DNA from: Oopsacas minuta
Taxonomy: Eukaryota > Porifera > Hexactinellida > Lyssacinosida > Leucopsacidae
Assembly: GCA_024704765.1 (NCBI GenBank)
Contig: JAKMXF010000155.1
Span: forward strand, 346,692 to 410,691
Direction: 5' to 3'
DNA: 64,000 nt
Shown here: positions 1-11,490 of the stretch, piece after piece
How positions within the stretch are numbered: position 1 is the stretch's first letter
Layout: each line of letters opens with the position of its first letter
Program-made: the position numbers and the translations under genes
Notes under the pieces: generated by a model
What the model was told of the DNA's origin: nothing
The model's input: the letters and a program-made list of their open reading frames with translations, nothing else
Databases searched by the model: none

Positions 1-289
1 ATATTTATCGGATTATACAACAGTCAGTGAATTGAATTTAATTTTAGTAAGATTTGATGTATGAAATTCCAACATGTTACATCACAACAAGAATGTGTTT
101 CGTTATTGCTCACCTGTTGTGTTTAACTTTGCTGTCATATGTATTCTTTTGAACTTTCTGACCTGCCTTGATGTTTTCAATAACATTCATTCTGTCAGCT
201 TTACGTGTAGAAGAAAGATTTTCTATCTATTCGTTATCAATTATAGGAAAGTCAAATGGGCGTGGTTCGTTGCATCCATTTGATTATTC

Positions 290-1600
290 TCATCTTCTGA
301 TACTTCTGCCTCTGAGATATCTGCTTCGGTTAGTAATCCGGGGTTAGTTGGAGAAGTGATAAGATTGAGAAGGTTAGACGAATCAAAGTCTCTCCTAAAC
401 ATGAGATAAAAGGGAGTGTAGCTTGTAGAGATTTTGGTTTGAGTATTTGCTGCTAGTACTGCTGACTGTAATTTTTCTGTCCATTCAGTGTTCCCATCAG
501 ATTGGATCTTGTTGATTTTTCTATTTGTAAAAAGTGTTAAATTGATTCAAAGCTATCTAATTATAAACTACGTGTATTAAACGTATGTAAGGCTTATAAT
601 AGATATATATTTATACTTAGCATCAATACTCACGTTTTCAATATTTTGTTGTGTGACTCAACAAGTTCGTTACTTTGTGGGTGGTATGATGTGGTTCTTC
701 TGGTGTTGACATTTATCTTCTTGTGAAATTCTTGAAATTCCTATTTTGAAAGTAAAAAGAGAACGATTGTGAAATTCTTGAAATTCCTATTTTGAAAGTA
801 AATAAGAGAACGATAACAATCTACTACGCGCATGTATTTAGTCTTGTACAACAATAGTTAGAAAGACAAAACGATTAATAAGGTAAAATTTCCATCCGAA
901 GGTAGTAGCATTAATTCGTAAATTCTTATTTATTAGTATTTAACATAATTAAAATCCAATTTTCCACACGGTTTCTTAAATATGGCCATCAGGACGCACA
1001 TTTTCTACCAGGGTATATATTGAAGCAATGCGCTGACAATTGACAATGCAACATGTTACGTACGTATATCCAATATAGTAAGTTGCATTGTGTATGTCAG
1101 GAATAATTTCTTTGGTGTATTTACTATTACTAATCTCGAGTATGTAAAAAATATGAGTTACCTTGCTTGAGAATTCTGTTCCCTGATCATGTTGGAGGAT
1201 GTTAGGTACACCGAATGAGGGATAAATTTCCTGTAAACAATCCAATATTTCTTTGGAAGTTTTAGTCTTGAGTGATCGGGCAATTACAAATTTACTCAGG
1301 TAGCACACGATGCAAGAATGTGCTGAAATCAAAGTACAGTGCGAGGGATATTGGATATGAGATCAATTCCACAATGACACCATGGTTTTTCAGGAGGAGG
1401 ATAGGTTGAAGCTTTCGTTGTGGCTGAGAAAGTAGAGCAGCAGAGGTTTGACAGTCATGGCAAGTTCGGATCTAGAACGGGAAATGATTTAATTGTCAGT
1501 TTGTAGTCCAGTCTAATGTAATTTGCTACGTCCCAGATGTCCTGCTAAATTAGCATTCCGTCTCGCTTTTTCTTCACTCAGGTTGGCAAATATGTTTATG
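290..1600 (-). pseudogene. LTR-retrotransposon integrase remnant
   Basis: Broken integrase of a gypsy-like LTR retrotransposon, read right to left in several frames. In protein order: a GHLGRSK piece of the HHCC zinc region (about 1530-1560); RTCHDCQT with the zinc Cys pair (about 1440-1475); GIDLI with the first catalytic Asp (about 1360-1390); a longest open piece at 976-1332 containing ILQHDQGTEFSS with the second Asp; YHPQSNELVES with the catalytic Glu (about 655-690); and a C-terminal TPFYLMFRRD piece (about 290-540). The order matches the DDE integrase family, which inserts retroelement cDNA into the genome. At least three frame changes and a tandem duplication break it, and no LTRs or reverse transcriptase are visible, so it is a decayed fragment. 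Confidence 0.8.
721..813. repeat. 46/47-bp tandem duplication inside the integrase remnant
   Basis: Two adjacent copies of a unit starting TTGTGAAATTCTTGAAATTC, at 721-766 and 767-813, differ by one inserted T. The duplication lies between the YHPQSN block and the C-terminal block of the integrase remnant and contributes to its disruption. Confidence 0.9.
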
Positions 1601-1663
1601 TGAAATTTTCCCGCTACCTATCCCAATTACTAAATACCGCAAGGATCATTAGTTGTTAGATAC

Positions 1664-1682
1664 ATGGTTGGTTGGTTGGTTG
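1664..1682. repeat. (TTGG)n simple repeat
   Basis: Four to five tandem TTGG units. Confidence 0.8.
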
Positions 1683-1839
1683 TACCGCACAAATAGATTT
1701 CCATATGATAAAATTGTATACCGTATACTAAATATCATCAGATCGCACAATATTAATTTTACAATCGCACAAATAAAGCTGTATACAGTAGAATAATTAC
1801 AAGGTGAATAACCTCAAACTATAAAATACATCCTGTTCT

Positions 1840-1921
1840 CAGACTTACCAACCCCTTTTGCAAATTTCCCTGGATTTTCAAAATTTGTAATCCAGGGATC
1901 CCTGGAGGGTTGGCAAGTCTG
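1840..1921. mobile_element. 82-bp palindromic MITE
   Basis: The left end CAGACTTACCAACCC and the right end (reverse complement CAGACTTGCCAACCC) are inverted copies, and inner TCCCTGGATT/AATCCAGGGA arms extend the fold. TGTTCT directly flanks both sides (1834-1839 and 1922-1927), a likely target duplication. It has no coding capacity. The CA-starting ends suggest a hAT-type deletion derivative, but the superfamily is uncertain. Confidence 0.6.
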
Positions 1922-2723
1922 TGTTCTCAGCCACATTTTCTTGGAAAATCATATATGAAAGAAATACGTGATTTAGTAACTCACGTAGGATCCAACATCA
2001 TTGTATATGCCATTCCAATCATATTTGTTTTGGATTCCATCAATGGTAGTGTTGATTCCAGGATGAGTGACATAGTGATAGAATCCGATAATGTTGTCAA
2101 TTTCTGAGACTAGTGGAATCTCCAAGTATTTCACACAGCCATTTTTCTTTCTGAAAATCTACAAGAAAATTATTTTAGTTAAATTCAGAGGTTGTAGGTG
2201 GCATTGAGGGGCAGAGGAGCCCCCTAGCGTTTTCGTCCTTCTCATCTCACTATGGTACGCAAATTTAATGAGGCAACTCCATATCTGCCTCCTCGCAGAT
2301 ATGTAGTTGCCTCAATATTTCTAATTATGTCCCGGAAATAAGTATAAATCAAAAATATCATTCAGGAATATACCTTCATTAGCTTATTCTCTTGAAATTA
2401 AATCCCCTTGCACTATCTGACAAAATTCTTCTTTCTGTAGCGATCACTCTTGATTTCTGGTGGGATAATATTCGTCTGGAGGTATCCACGAATTGCTTCA
2501 TACTCTGTTACATCCATAATGAAAATGTCAAAAGTATATATAAGTGTTGATGTTGAAATCTAGAAACAAAGTAAAATGTTAGTGTGTGCATTTGGGAAGT
2601 CACACATGTATAAATGTGAATACTATGTGATTAGGGATGAAATGTTGATATTACTTGATTTGCAATTGCTACTTGCGGGTCAAAATCCTACGCAACAGAT
2701 CTTGACTTTATCACCATATTCAT
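1922..2723. other. non-coding stretch with one hairpin
   Basis: No coding similarity was recognised. The only structure seen is the hairpin at 2270-2313. Confidence 0.5.
2270..2313. repeat. 44-bp hairpin
   Basis: A 19-nt arm beginning GAGGCAACT pairs with its inverted copy with one mismatch, around a 6-nt CTCCTC loop. It may be a tiny foldback element or an RNA hairpin; no function can be assigned. Confidence 0.7.
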
Positions 2724-2945
2724 ATGGAATCTGCTAAGAAATGGAAATATAATCAAGATTATATCAAATATGGATTTACATCTATACTTAAAGGGGGACG
2801 AGAACTATCACAATGCGTAATATGTTATAAGGTGCTATCTGAGGGTTCGATGAAACCAAGTTTTCTAAAGCGCCATTTAAGCGGGTGCCACCCAAATCTT
2901 GCAGATAAGGGTATAGATTTCTTCAAGCACCAAGAGGTAGAATAA
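2724..2945 (+). pseudogene. isolated BED zinc-finger fragment of a hAT transposase
   Basis: A 73-aa open frame starting MESAKK. It carries a BED-type finger: C-x2-C in QCVICYK, then HLSGCH. BED fingers bind DNA at the N-terminus of hAT transposases and ZBED proteins. The same module is present on the other strand at 33375-33620 within a full-length hAT, about nine-tenths identical, but there the two cysteines read as tyrosines (QYVIYYK). Similarity to that copy runs from about 2700 to 2950 and then stops, so no catalytic domain follows. It is probably a truncated insertion of the same hAT family, although a captured finger exon cannot be excluded. Confidence 0.7.
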
Positions 2946-3282
2946 TTTCTGAATTTAAAGGAAGGATAGAAGCGAAGATCAATTAATATCAGGTAATATT
3001 GTGAATTTACTTTGGAATTGAGAATACATGTTGAGATATATAGTTTGAAAAATACTACAAGAGATTCAAATATGTGATTGGAACAAATAATATTATCATA
3101 TATGGATAACTAAAGTTTAGTAACTATAACTATGAACTGAGGTAGGATTGTATATACAATTACGTCTTGTTTATAGTATCAGCAAAAAGTCGTAATTTAG
3201 TGAATTTTCCATATACAATATTTCAAAAAGTAATAAATACTTTTACAGAAATTTACACAAATAATCCACTAACCTTCAATAG
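2946..3282. other. non-coding stretch
   Basis: AT-rich; nothing recognised. Confidence 0.5.
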
Positions 3283-3284
3283 TA

Positions 3285-4276
3285 CAGGGTGTAACAAAAG
3301 TATTGTCGTTTCATATAATGATTCAAACGTAAGCAAAATACAACAATTATTACATTATTACTTCCCAATGTAGTATCCTTGTCTTTCTATTACGAGTGCT
3401 ACTCGCCCGGGCATACTGGAGACCATATTTTGCAAAACATCTCCTGAAATACCACTCCATGCCTTTTCCAAATTTTTGACGAGGTTATTCACGGTGCTTG
3501 CTTACTCAAACTCTTCCACTTTGTCTTTCACTATTGGCCATAAGTTTCAATGGGATTGAGGTCAGGTGAGTTCCCAGGCCACTCCGCTTTCTGCCAAAAC
3601 GCTGGAAGATTCTATTTGCACCATTCTTGCGTTAGTTTGACCGTAAGAGCGGGAGCCCCGTCTTGCATAAAAATTATCTCGGACATCTTTGAAGTCATGG
3701 CCCGCTGTAAAACCGATCTATTTTTGCTCTTCTATTAATCGCATCTTTGCAAGATCCAGCCAAAATCTTTGTACCGTAGTACTCTCCATTAATAGTTTGC
3801 CCCTGAGGTATACATGCAGCTCAGATAGGGCTTGGTGAGACATCAATGCCCCAAACGTGAACTTTCGCCGGAAATTTTATCTTTGTGCAGGGTTCGATTG
3901 AACCAGAATCCTTGCTCTAAATTCGGTCATTCTGTCTGTTTGGGGTTGGAAACAATTCGAATGGAGATCCATCCGACCACAGAACTCTATTCCAATCTTC
4001 TACAGTCAAATCCTTGTGTTTCTGCTCAAATTCGATCCGGTTTTTCTTCATTTTCAAGGTCAATTGAGGCCTTTTCGGCCTTTTAAATGGCGTAGTACCT
4101 AGAGACTTTCTTAAATATCGATGTACAGAGGTGTGAGAGACATCACAACCTCTTCTTGTTAATCTCAGAGCTAGCTTTCGTGTAGATTGCCTTCTCTTCC
4201 CCAAAGACTTTGCGATAACAATTTTCCCAACTCTATCAATTTTCGGCGGACGTCCAGACTTAGGCTTTGATTCCAT
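3285..4276 (-). mobile_element. truncated Tc1/mariner DD37E element
   Basis: The left end is at a TA (3283-3284) followed by CAGGGTGTAACAAAAG, a typical Tc1/mariner terminus. The opposite inverted end was not found before the next gene at 4698, and the transposase lacks its first helix-turn-helix, so the right side looks truncated. Confidence 0.75.
3372..4276 (-). pseudogene. Tc1/mariner DD37E transposase, truncated and broken
   Basis: Cut-and-paste transposase of the Tc1/mariner superfamily. Visible in protein order are a GRPPK linker, a second helix-turn-helix (TRKLALRLTRRGCDVS, then SVHRYLRKSLG), VLWSDGSPFE with the first catalytic Asp, MQDGAPA with the second, and NSPDLNPIE with the catalytic Glu 37 residues further on, giving DD37E. 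The C-terminus SMPGRV...QGYYIGK is also present. Positions 3917-4276 are open. Downstream the frame changes, and a TAG interrupts the stretch between the second Asp and the Glu. An in-frame TAA precedes the first Met, so the first DNA-binding helix is absent. Inactive. Confidence 0.85.
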
Positions 4277-4831
4277 TGAAATCCCAATTTACCGCTAAAT
4301 AAAATTGAGCTTTCTAGCTGGCCCAAAATAAAATTGAGCTGGGATAATTTGTTTGGGAACTTGTAGGTACCTAGATACTGAAGATAATTTATACTCACAT
4401 GAACTTAGATTGTATAATCTATTACACAGGTCAACAAGGTTCTTTCATCACAGATCATATATGATTTTTCTAACGTGATTTTTTGTCCTGATTTCAAATC
4501 TGCTTTCCGTTTTTATCTATTACGTGTAGCTTTTTCATAAATCCAACTATATTATTCCATTATTTTCAATAAATAATTCCTAATATTTTAAAATTTTACA
4601 ATAGCAAAGTAACACAATTTGTATATTAATGCAATATATCCCAATTTACTAGCTCTATTTTTCTCTTTTTTGAATCAATCAATCTGATTTCTCATAATGC
4701 ATCGCAGATGTATCACTACACCAGACAGTTTTTACTATGTTTGTGGCTCCGTTTGCTTAGAATCACAACGACCTACTATAACACATGTCCTCAAGAGAAT
4801 ATATAGCCAGTATTTTGAGTGTCCTTTAGGT

Positions 4832-6720
4832 CAGGGGTTCTTAACCTTTTTGAAGTGACGGACCCCCTATGAAGATCTGGTGAAAGCTATGGACCCCTGT
4901 CCAGAAACTGTACAAAACTATATAATGCGTTAAGTTGGCACAATTTTATTATTACTCACATGATAAATCTGAAGGAAAAATATGGTGTTTTGAATTAATA
5001 GTTATTTAGTATATTAGTAAATGTGTATAATTCAGAATTAGTATGTTATGATAATCGCGAGAAAAAATATTTCTTATATAAATAGAATGCAAAGTACATG
5101 AAACTTCTTTCTGCTCGAAGTGACAGAGCTTTTCAGTGTGAAGACTGTTGCTGTTTTGCTTCAATAAGGAGATGAAATTCTGGGATGATATTTGATAAAG
5201 CAATACGCATGTCATGTTGGACATCCAATTGATTTCTATTTTATGTTTTTATGTTAACAAGTCCTGAAAATCCTGACTCACAGAGGTAAGTGGTTGCGAA
5301 CGGTATCAAAGCTTTCATAGCTCGTTTAGCGAGACGAGGGTAAACTTGTGTCAATGAACACCAAGACTCTCCCAGACTCTTCGAATTGAACTCACAATGT
5401 AACATTTCCTTTGTTCTTAAGTCAATAATATCATCTTTGGCAAGGTCTGAATCATCAATGGAGTTAACATCAGTAGAAAAGTGATTACGAATCCAAATTT
5501 CAACTTTTAGATCACGTGAAGAGAAATAACCTGTAAATGAGTTCTGTAATGTATCCAGGTGTTCGCACATTTCAATCTGAAGAGAGGCTGAGAGGGGTTT
5601 GTTTCTCTCGACTCCATCATGCAGAAGCACTTCCTCCAGCATTGAAAAGTTCACATAGTTGCCTCCCTCGAGTCTCCTCTTCCATAAGCCCAACTTGTCC
5701 AGCAAAGCTTGTAGCCTTTCAGCAACATCCATAATGTAGACTTCGGGTCCTTGGATTGAAAGATTTACCTCATTCATATGGCCAAATATGTCTGCCAGTG
5801 CATGTTGATGTAAGAAACAGTGAGTCACAGTTACATTAGGAGCTTTTTTCTTCACCAAAGCAGCAAAACCAAGTTTATTGCCAAGCATCGCAGGTGCTCC
5901 ATCTGTACACAGACTACCCAACTTTTTCTTCCAATCAAAGTTTTGCATAGCAAAGAAGCTTTGGAATTTCAAAAATATCGGTGGCCTTTGTTGTTTGTAT
6001 AAGTGGTTCACAAAATAGAGACTCTTCTTTGATGGCTTCGGCTTGCGCATAGCGGACGAAAACAAGTAGCTGGCTACACTAAGTGATGTCTGTAGTTTCA
6101 TCAAGTTGCATACTGAAAGGGAATGGTGTGTCTGCTAGTTCCTTAATGATTTGTTTCAAAATATTAGAGAAAATATCAACTATTCTGGAATGTATGACAT
6201 CATTTGACAAAGGCACTGCTTCTATTTTCTTCCTTTGCTCCAATCCACAAACAAGTTCGACCATGTCCAAAGCACATGGCTTTATTAAAGTTTCACAAAT
6301 CGTATGAGGTTTCTTTTGATTGGCGATGCGATAAGCAACTTTATAAGATGCTTCGAGGCAAGGCTTCTGTGTTGGACAAAGTCCAAGTTTTGGCAAAGTC
6401 CCAGTCTTCTCAAATCTTGCTTTCTTTGTATGAAAACTATCCACATCGTAAGTTACATAATCAGGATGTACAGCTGTGAGGTGCTCCTTAAGTTTAGCAG
6501 GCTTCAAACTTCCATTTGCAAGAACGATGCCACACAAAACACACTGAGGCTTTTGTCCCATCACGTTCAGTAATGTAAGTAAAACCAAACGATACATAGG
6601 ATTCAACGTACTTCCTTTTCTTCGACATAATGAGCTAGATAAACTATAATCTATATTAACAAATTTGCACGGTATGGACTCCCTGAGGGACACCTACGGA
6701 CCCCTGGTTAAGAAACCCTG
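4832..6720 (-). mobile_element. hAT element, copy A, with perfect 8-bp target duplication
   Basis: The left end CAGGGGTTCTTAACC and the right end (reverse complement CAGGGTTTCTTAACC) form the terminal inverted repeats. CTTTAGGT flanks both sides (4824-4831 and 6721-6728), the 8-bp duplication expected of hAT. It is inserted inside the N-terminal exon of the transposase-like gene at 4698. Nearly identical to copy B at 61440-63326. Confidence 0.95.
5133..6628 (-). pseudogene. hAT (ZBED-like) transposase, copy A, multiply disabled
   Basis: BED-finger hAT transposase. The family start MSKKRKY is at 6626-6628. A frame change near 6550 leads into the BED finger (CVLCGIVLANGSLK, then HLTAVHP). SMQLDETTDI carries the first catalytic Asp near 6085, immediately followed by TAG. 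A second frame change falls near 5970, before SLCTDGAPAMLG with the second catalytic Asp. HQHALADIF near 5800 marks an internal deletion of about 100 residues relative to related hAT proteins. The dimerisation block (ATTYLCESGFSGL) follows, then a premature TAA at 5241, after which the frame stays open to 5133. Every lesion recurs in copy B. Confidence 0.9.
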
Positions 6721-8315
6721 CTTTAGGTGATCAAGATAAGATGTGGGCGCCTCATGTGATTTGTTCTGCTTGTTCTAGTGGCTTACGTGCTTGGGTGAAC
6801 AAAAGAAATTCTCAATGCCTTTTGCAATACTAATCGTTTGGTTGAACCAAATAATCACTACGGTGATTGCTATTTTGTATCGTATATACCACTGGGTTTT
6901 CGATGCAAAATACACATAAAATAACTTACCCAGATTTGGAATCTGCTCGCAGACCAGTTTCTCATGGTGTCTCCTTGCCTGTCCCCACTCCTTCGTTATA
7001 TGGATTTTATTCTCTTTCTGATGATGTAGATACTTCGTCATATTCAATGGATGAATTTTCTATTGGTTCAGAGTACGTCCCTGAAGATAGTAATTTAGCG
7101 CCCCTAACCTTCACCCAAGGTGAATTGAATGACCTTGTCAGGGATCTTAATATATCGAAGGAAAAGGCAGAACTTCTTGCATCAAGGCTTCAAAAAAGAA
7201 TTTACTCAACAAGAATGTTATAGTGTTCTACTAAAGTAAACGAAATTTTAATTTACACAATATCTTACAGTTGATGGTCCTCTTTGTTATTCTAATGATA
7301 TTGACAAACTGATTTCTAGTTGTCACAGGAACATTCATCTTCTAATTGGCGCCTATATATTGATTCATCGAAACGTAGCTTGAAAGCCGTTTTATTGCAT
7401 AACAGAAATAAAAATCCTGAAATTCCAATTGCTCACTCTGTACATCTTAAAGAGTCCTATATAAACCTGGAAGAAGTTTTTGTTGCGATCAAATATAGAA
7501 CACACAGGTGGAATATATGTGGAGATCTTGGGGTCATTGGTCTGTTAATGGGATTGCAACAAGGATTTACCAAATACTGTTGCTTTTTTTGTTTATGGGA
7601 CAGTCGTGCAATAATAGATCGTTACAAAAAGCGTGATTGGCCCAAGAGAACAAATTTTGAAGTAGGAACATCCAATATTGAATATACACCATTGGTAGAT
7701 CCAAATAATATATTTTGCCACCACTTCATATAAAACTCGGATTGATGAAAACTTTCGTCAAACAATGGGTAAACAAATTCTACAGGGTTTCGCTATATTG
7801 TTGAGAAATTTCCCAAACTAAATGATGCTAAGCTCAAGGAGGGTGTATTTATTGGTCGACAAATTAGGGAAGTTCTCAAGGATGAAGAGTTTGACAATAT
7901 ACTTTCCGCTAAGGAATTCAGAGCTTGGAAATCTTTCTAATAGATTGGTGAAAACCTTTTAGGTAGTATGAAGTCAACAGAGTATATTAAGGGGGTAAAA
8001 CACTTAATTCAATCATATGAAAATATGTGATGCCGTATGTCATTGAAACTACACTTTTTGCACACCGATGTCAATGTTTTTCCAGAAAACCTTGGTGTTG
8101 TAAGTGATGAGCAGGGCGAAAGACTTCACCAAGACATTCTCAGAATGGATAATCGATATCAAGTTTTCTGGGATGACAGTTTGATGGCCGACTATTGCTG
8201 GATGTTATACAGGGATGAACCCAATAGAGTTTACAAAAAAATTCTTACTCTCAACGTTTTACGTCTTAAATATTTTTCTTTTTGTTTATTCAACTTATCT
8301 ATCTCACAAATGTGA

Positions 8316-9169
8316 ACATTTTTCAATTTCCTATTGCAAAATAGTTAGATTAAGATTTGATACTTAATTAATTATTGAATTATTCACATTGAGACTCTAA
8401 TAACAAGTAACATTAGTTAGCTGTACAACTTTTAGTATCAATTAAGCATAATGAAATTTGTAATATTTCGAAATTGAATTCGAAAATTTCAGGCTAGAAT
8501 ACAAAAAATTCATACGTATTAGAGAGGAATGAATGGGAGAATTGAAATGAGCACAAAATGTAGATAGGTAAATACCGTTTTTGCTTGATGAGAATAATAT
8601 GTGAAAATTTGTTGACCTGTATTATCAACCCTATTTGACTGACCCAATACTTGTTCCAGCTAGGAAATAGTTTGTTTTATAGAACAATTGCAATGTGGGA
8701 CCACTAAAAAGATTGTAAAATGTAGGGTAATGTTCTATACAATGTTTATACATTGTACAGTGTAAAGGGAATATGTCTTACCAGTATCAACTGCATTATT
8801 CTCAGTATAATTTTACAATTTATCAATCAATGTAGAGATCTGCCGCATATTACAAATAGATTTGATTGATAGATTCAATAATATCCCATGATGGCAACAT
8901 TTACTTCAAGAAATTTGTCACTAGTAAATCTATCTCGCACACAAATACCTCCAGTATTTGTTGTAGATGGACGATACTAATTATCACCCATATTCCAAAC
9001 AATCCAATTTTTGGGATCTTTACGTTACATGATTTGTGATTATGTCATCTAATATAAAGACAGTGAATTTTCTCTGCTCTTTTTCAAATAAATCAACGCT
9101 CTGTTTAATTGCCTATATAGTATGATTACATATAAAGTGTTGAAATGCAAACTTAGTTATTTGGCACAA
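8316..9169. other. non-coding stretch
   Basis: AT-rich; no protein family or structured repeat recognised. Confidence 0.5.
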
Positions 9170-9655
9170 CCTGACATTGTTGGATCTGTAAATCCTCTTT
9201 GTCTCTATCAATCCTTGGATATCTAATAGTGTGATCATTAAGACGATCAAGGCAACCAGAAAGATTTTTAGGTGCTGCACCTTTCTTCAAAGTAGCCTTT
9301 ATTGATCATGTCTTCGTTTGACCATCAATGTCAAGATAAGTTATTCGTGTCAACTATATCATCAGAGTCAAAATGCTTAGCACAAGCAAAAATGTTTTTC
9401 ATTAATTGAGATCTATCATCATTACACAATTATTTAATGATAAATTATACCTCAACCATAGAATTATCGTTTACTTTATATCCAAGATCTAAAGATATAC
9501 TTACCATCTCTATGCAGAAATCGTTTCCACCTATGGATGATATCTTCCGCCCCAGAAGGAATGTGAAACACTGAAACACCACTATGAGCATTGTAGTCCC
9601 GTAGTACTTCTGGGAACAGTACACGAGCTTGGTTTGCCAAAGGAATAAATAAACA
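9170..9655 (-). pseudogene. THAP-domain remnant 1
   Basis: Two exon-like pieces of a THAP zinc finger, the DNA-binding domain of P-element-type transposases and THAP proteins. Exon 1 (9505 to about 9640) reads SGVSVFHIPSGAEDIIHRWK then RFLHRDG and ends at a good donor, G|GTAAGTAT, with the intron starting at 9504. The upstream frame carries SSCTVPR, a damaged version of the first Cys pair. Exon 2 (about 9240-9420) has ACAKHFDSDDI, the C-x2-H half of the finger, then a KKGAAPKNLSG stretch, with stops and frame changes between. No catalytic domain was recognised next to it. Confidence 0.65.
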
Positions 9656-10406
9656 ATAAGCTAATATTATATATTAATATTATTAGAAATGGAAATTATA
9701 TTGTCATAAACTCACAATACCTATCGCAGGAAAATTATTGATAAACCTGACAACAATATCAATTTATGCAAAATATATATTTTCATTTTGTGTGTATAAG
9801 AAAATCCTGTTCATTTTATCCCTAGTCCAAGCGCATTTAGTTCAGTGAATGGCATTATGTTTAGTAAGCTATCTTATAATCTAGTTTTTCCAATTCTATA
9901 TTGTCTATATCGGTTGTATTTCTCCTCCGTCACCATGTAAACTAATATTTTTAGCTTCCTCTAGTACTTGTATTCTATATTGCTAACGGATTTTGTAGAC
10001 TACCTAATGGTTTATTATTCGATTAAATACTTGCAAATGCCTTGGAATATTTGGATCAGAATGTTTGTATAGCTATGTTTGGTCTTTTTCCATTTGACCA
10101 TTCCTCTACACAATTTTCTATATTCTCTGCTCGTCATTTTTCTTTTCTTTTTAAATATTTTGTATGGAATAGCATTATGGCAAATGTAAATGCAGCAATC
10201 CCATCCTCAATATTTATATAAATGGCCTAATAAGATCATTGTGAACACTAGTGTTGTTCTCTGTTTAAACATAACCTTTTCTAATGATTCTAAGCAAAAT
10301 TATTCTATTCCACAATAATAACAATTGTATATTGTTTATTAATATCTCAATAGGAAATCAATTTTTCCAGAAAATAGGATACATTTTTTCATTTTCTTGA
10401 GAAGCA
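9656..10406. other. non-coding stretch
   Basis: AT-rich; nothing recognised. Confidence 0.5.
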
Positions 10407-10455
10407 CTAACTCCAATATCAAGGTTATTCTCATTATCCTTGTTATTGGAGTTAG
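10407..10455. repeat. 49-bp hairpin
   Basis: CTAACTCCAATATCAAGG pairs with an inverted copy at the right end (17 of 18 positions) around a 13-nt loop. Sits at the edge of the degenerate coding stretch 10460-11490. Confidence 0.75.
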
Positions 10456-10459
10456 TATT

Positions 10460-11490
10460 CTCATAAATTTTGAAATGCTTAACTAAGGGTGACTTTGGTA
10501 TGTAAGTTACAGCATTTACTTTACAGTTGATTCATCCTCATATTCCTCAGGTATTTCATTACTGTTTCTATATCACACTTAACACACATCTCTAATTCGG
10601 AAAATTTGTTCTTAATTTCATGCAAATTTGTACAATTTTAGATCCGACCGGAACATGTCGAACTATTTCTTGACCATTTTTCCTTTTTAAACTAATTGCC
10701 TTTATTGTAACTAATCCTGAGGAATACATTTGCTGACACAAATGTAAAACAGTAATAACATTTAAATTTTCACTATTGAAGACAAATTTCCATGGTTTTC
10801 ATTTCTGATTTAAATTTCCTTAAACTTTCCGAGTATTATTAGTATTTTAAATTGCAATGACAAAATTCTCCTGTTTGTCAGAAGCTTTGAATTGCTTATT
10901 AATATTTTGCTCGCAGGATAATTATCTCAGAATGCTCCCATATTTCTGCGTTCGCTACAAGATAAATAGGACTATAATTACTTGTACCATCTGTATGATG
11001 AGTTGAAAGAGATCCTTCAGTATTTGAATTGACCACTACAGGGTTATATAAATACTTCTCATCCTCAATATACAATACTTATGTTCTACAATTGGGGAAT
11101 TTACACTAACTCTAGCTTTAAATAAAGGGCTGTTTATCCTACGACTACCAGACTTTTTAACCGATAATAGTCAAACTCCTGAACACACATATTGTTGACA
11201 TCATAAAAGTTAGAAGAAAAATACATTTGTCCCAATTACTGACTAATGACATTCTATGTTTCGAATCAGTAACGCACGAACTATCCCATTATGTGATTTC
11301 GAGATATAATTCAGCGCATTCAAAACTTTCAGTTTCAAAGTCAACTCCATAGCTGACCTCTAACAATGTATCCACAACTTGTTCACTTTCTACATTACAT
11401 TTTGTGAACCTGTGGAGTGAGAATTGGCTCCTTAACTAAACATTCAACACCAACAAAGTATTCGGAATATTTCTAAGCTGATAATACTAT
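10460..11490 (-). pseudogene. degenerate coding stretch, family unknown
   Basis: Several minus-strand segments read like protein but are broken by stops and frame changes. In order: YSEYFVGVECLVKEPILTPQ (about 11420-11480), VVDTLLEVSYGVDFE leading to ECAELYLEIT (about 11290-11390), RINSPLFKARVSVNSPI (about 11090-11150), YLYNPVVVNSNTEGS to IYLVANAEIWEHSEI (about 10920-11070), then SGLVTIKAISLKRKNG (about 10660-10710). I do not recognise the family. Composition and the length of the open segments suggest a decayed gene or transposon protein. Some segments could be chance open frames. Confidence 0.35.

Larger units (their letters stand above)
4698..8315 (+). pseudogene. unnamed transposase-like family, copy 1 (split by a hAT element)
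   Basis: Member of a family marked by DLVRDL, IDSSK.SLK.VLLHN, ICGDL...GYTK..C.FCLWDSR and EEQGERLHQDI motifs. Translation starts at ATG 4698 (MHRRC). The exon is cut after ...FECPLG by the hAT copy at 4832-6720 and resumes at 6729 as DQDKMWAPH. Further blocks are 6867-7223 (TFTQGELNDLVRDLN), 7320-7733 (WRLYIDSSKRSLKAVLLHN; ICGDLGVIGLL; CCFFCLWDSR), 7740-8030 (broken) and 8037-8315 (FLHTDVNVFPENLG, DEQGERLHQDI, MADYCW). It has many stops and frame changes, and is far more decayed than copy 2 at 38537. I know this as a widespread but uncharacterised protein family in invertebrate genomes. The DDE-type reading is my inference (see findings). Confidence 0.8.
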
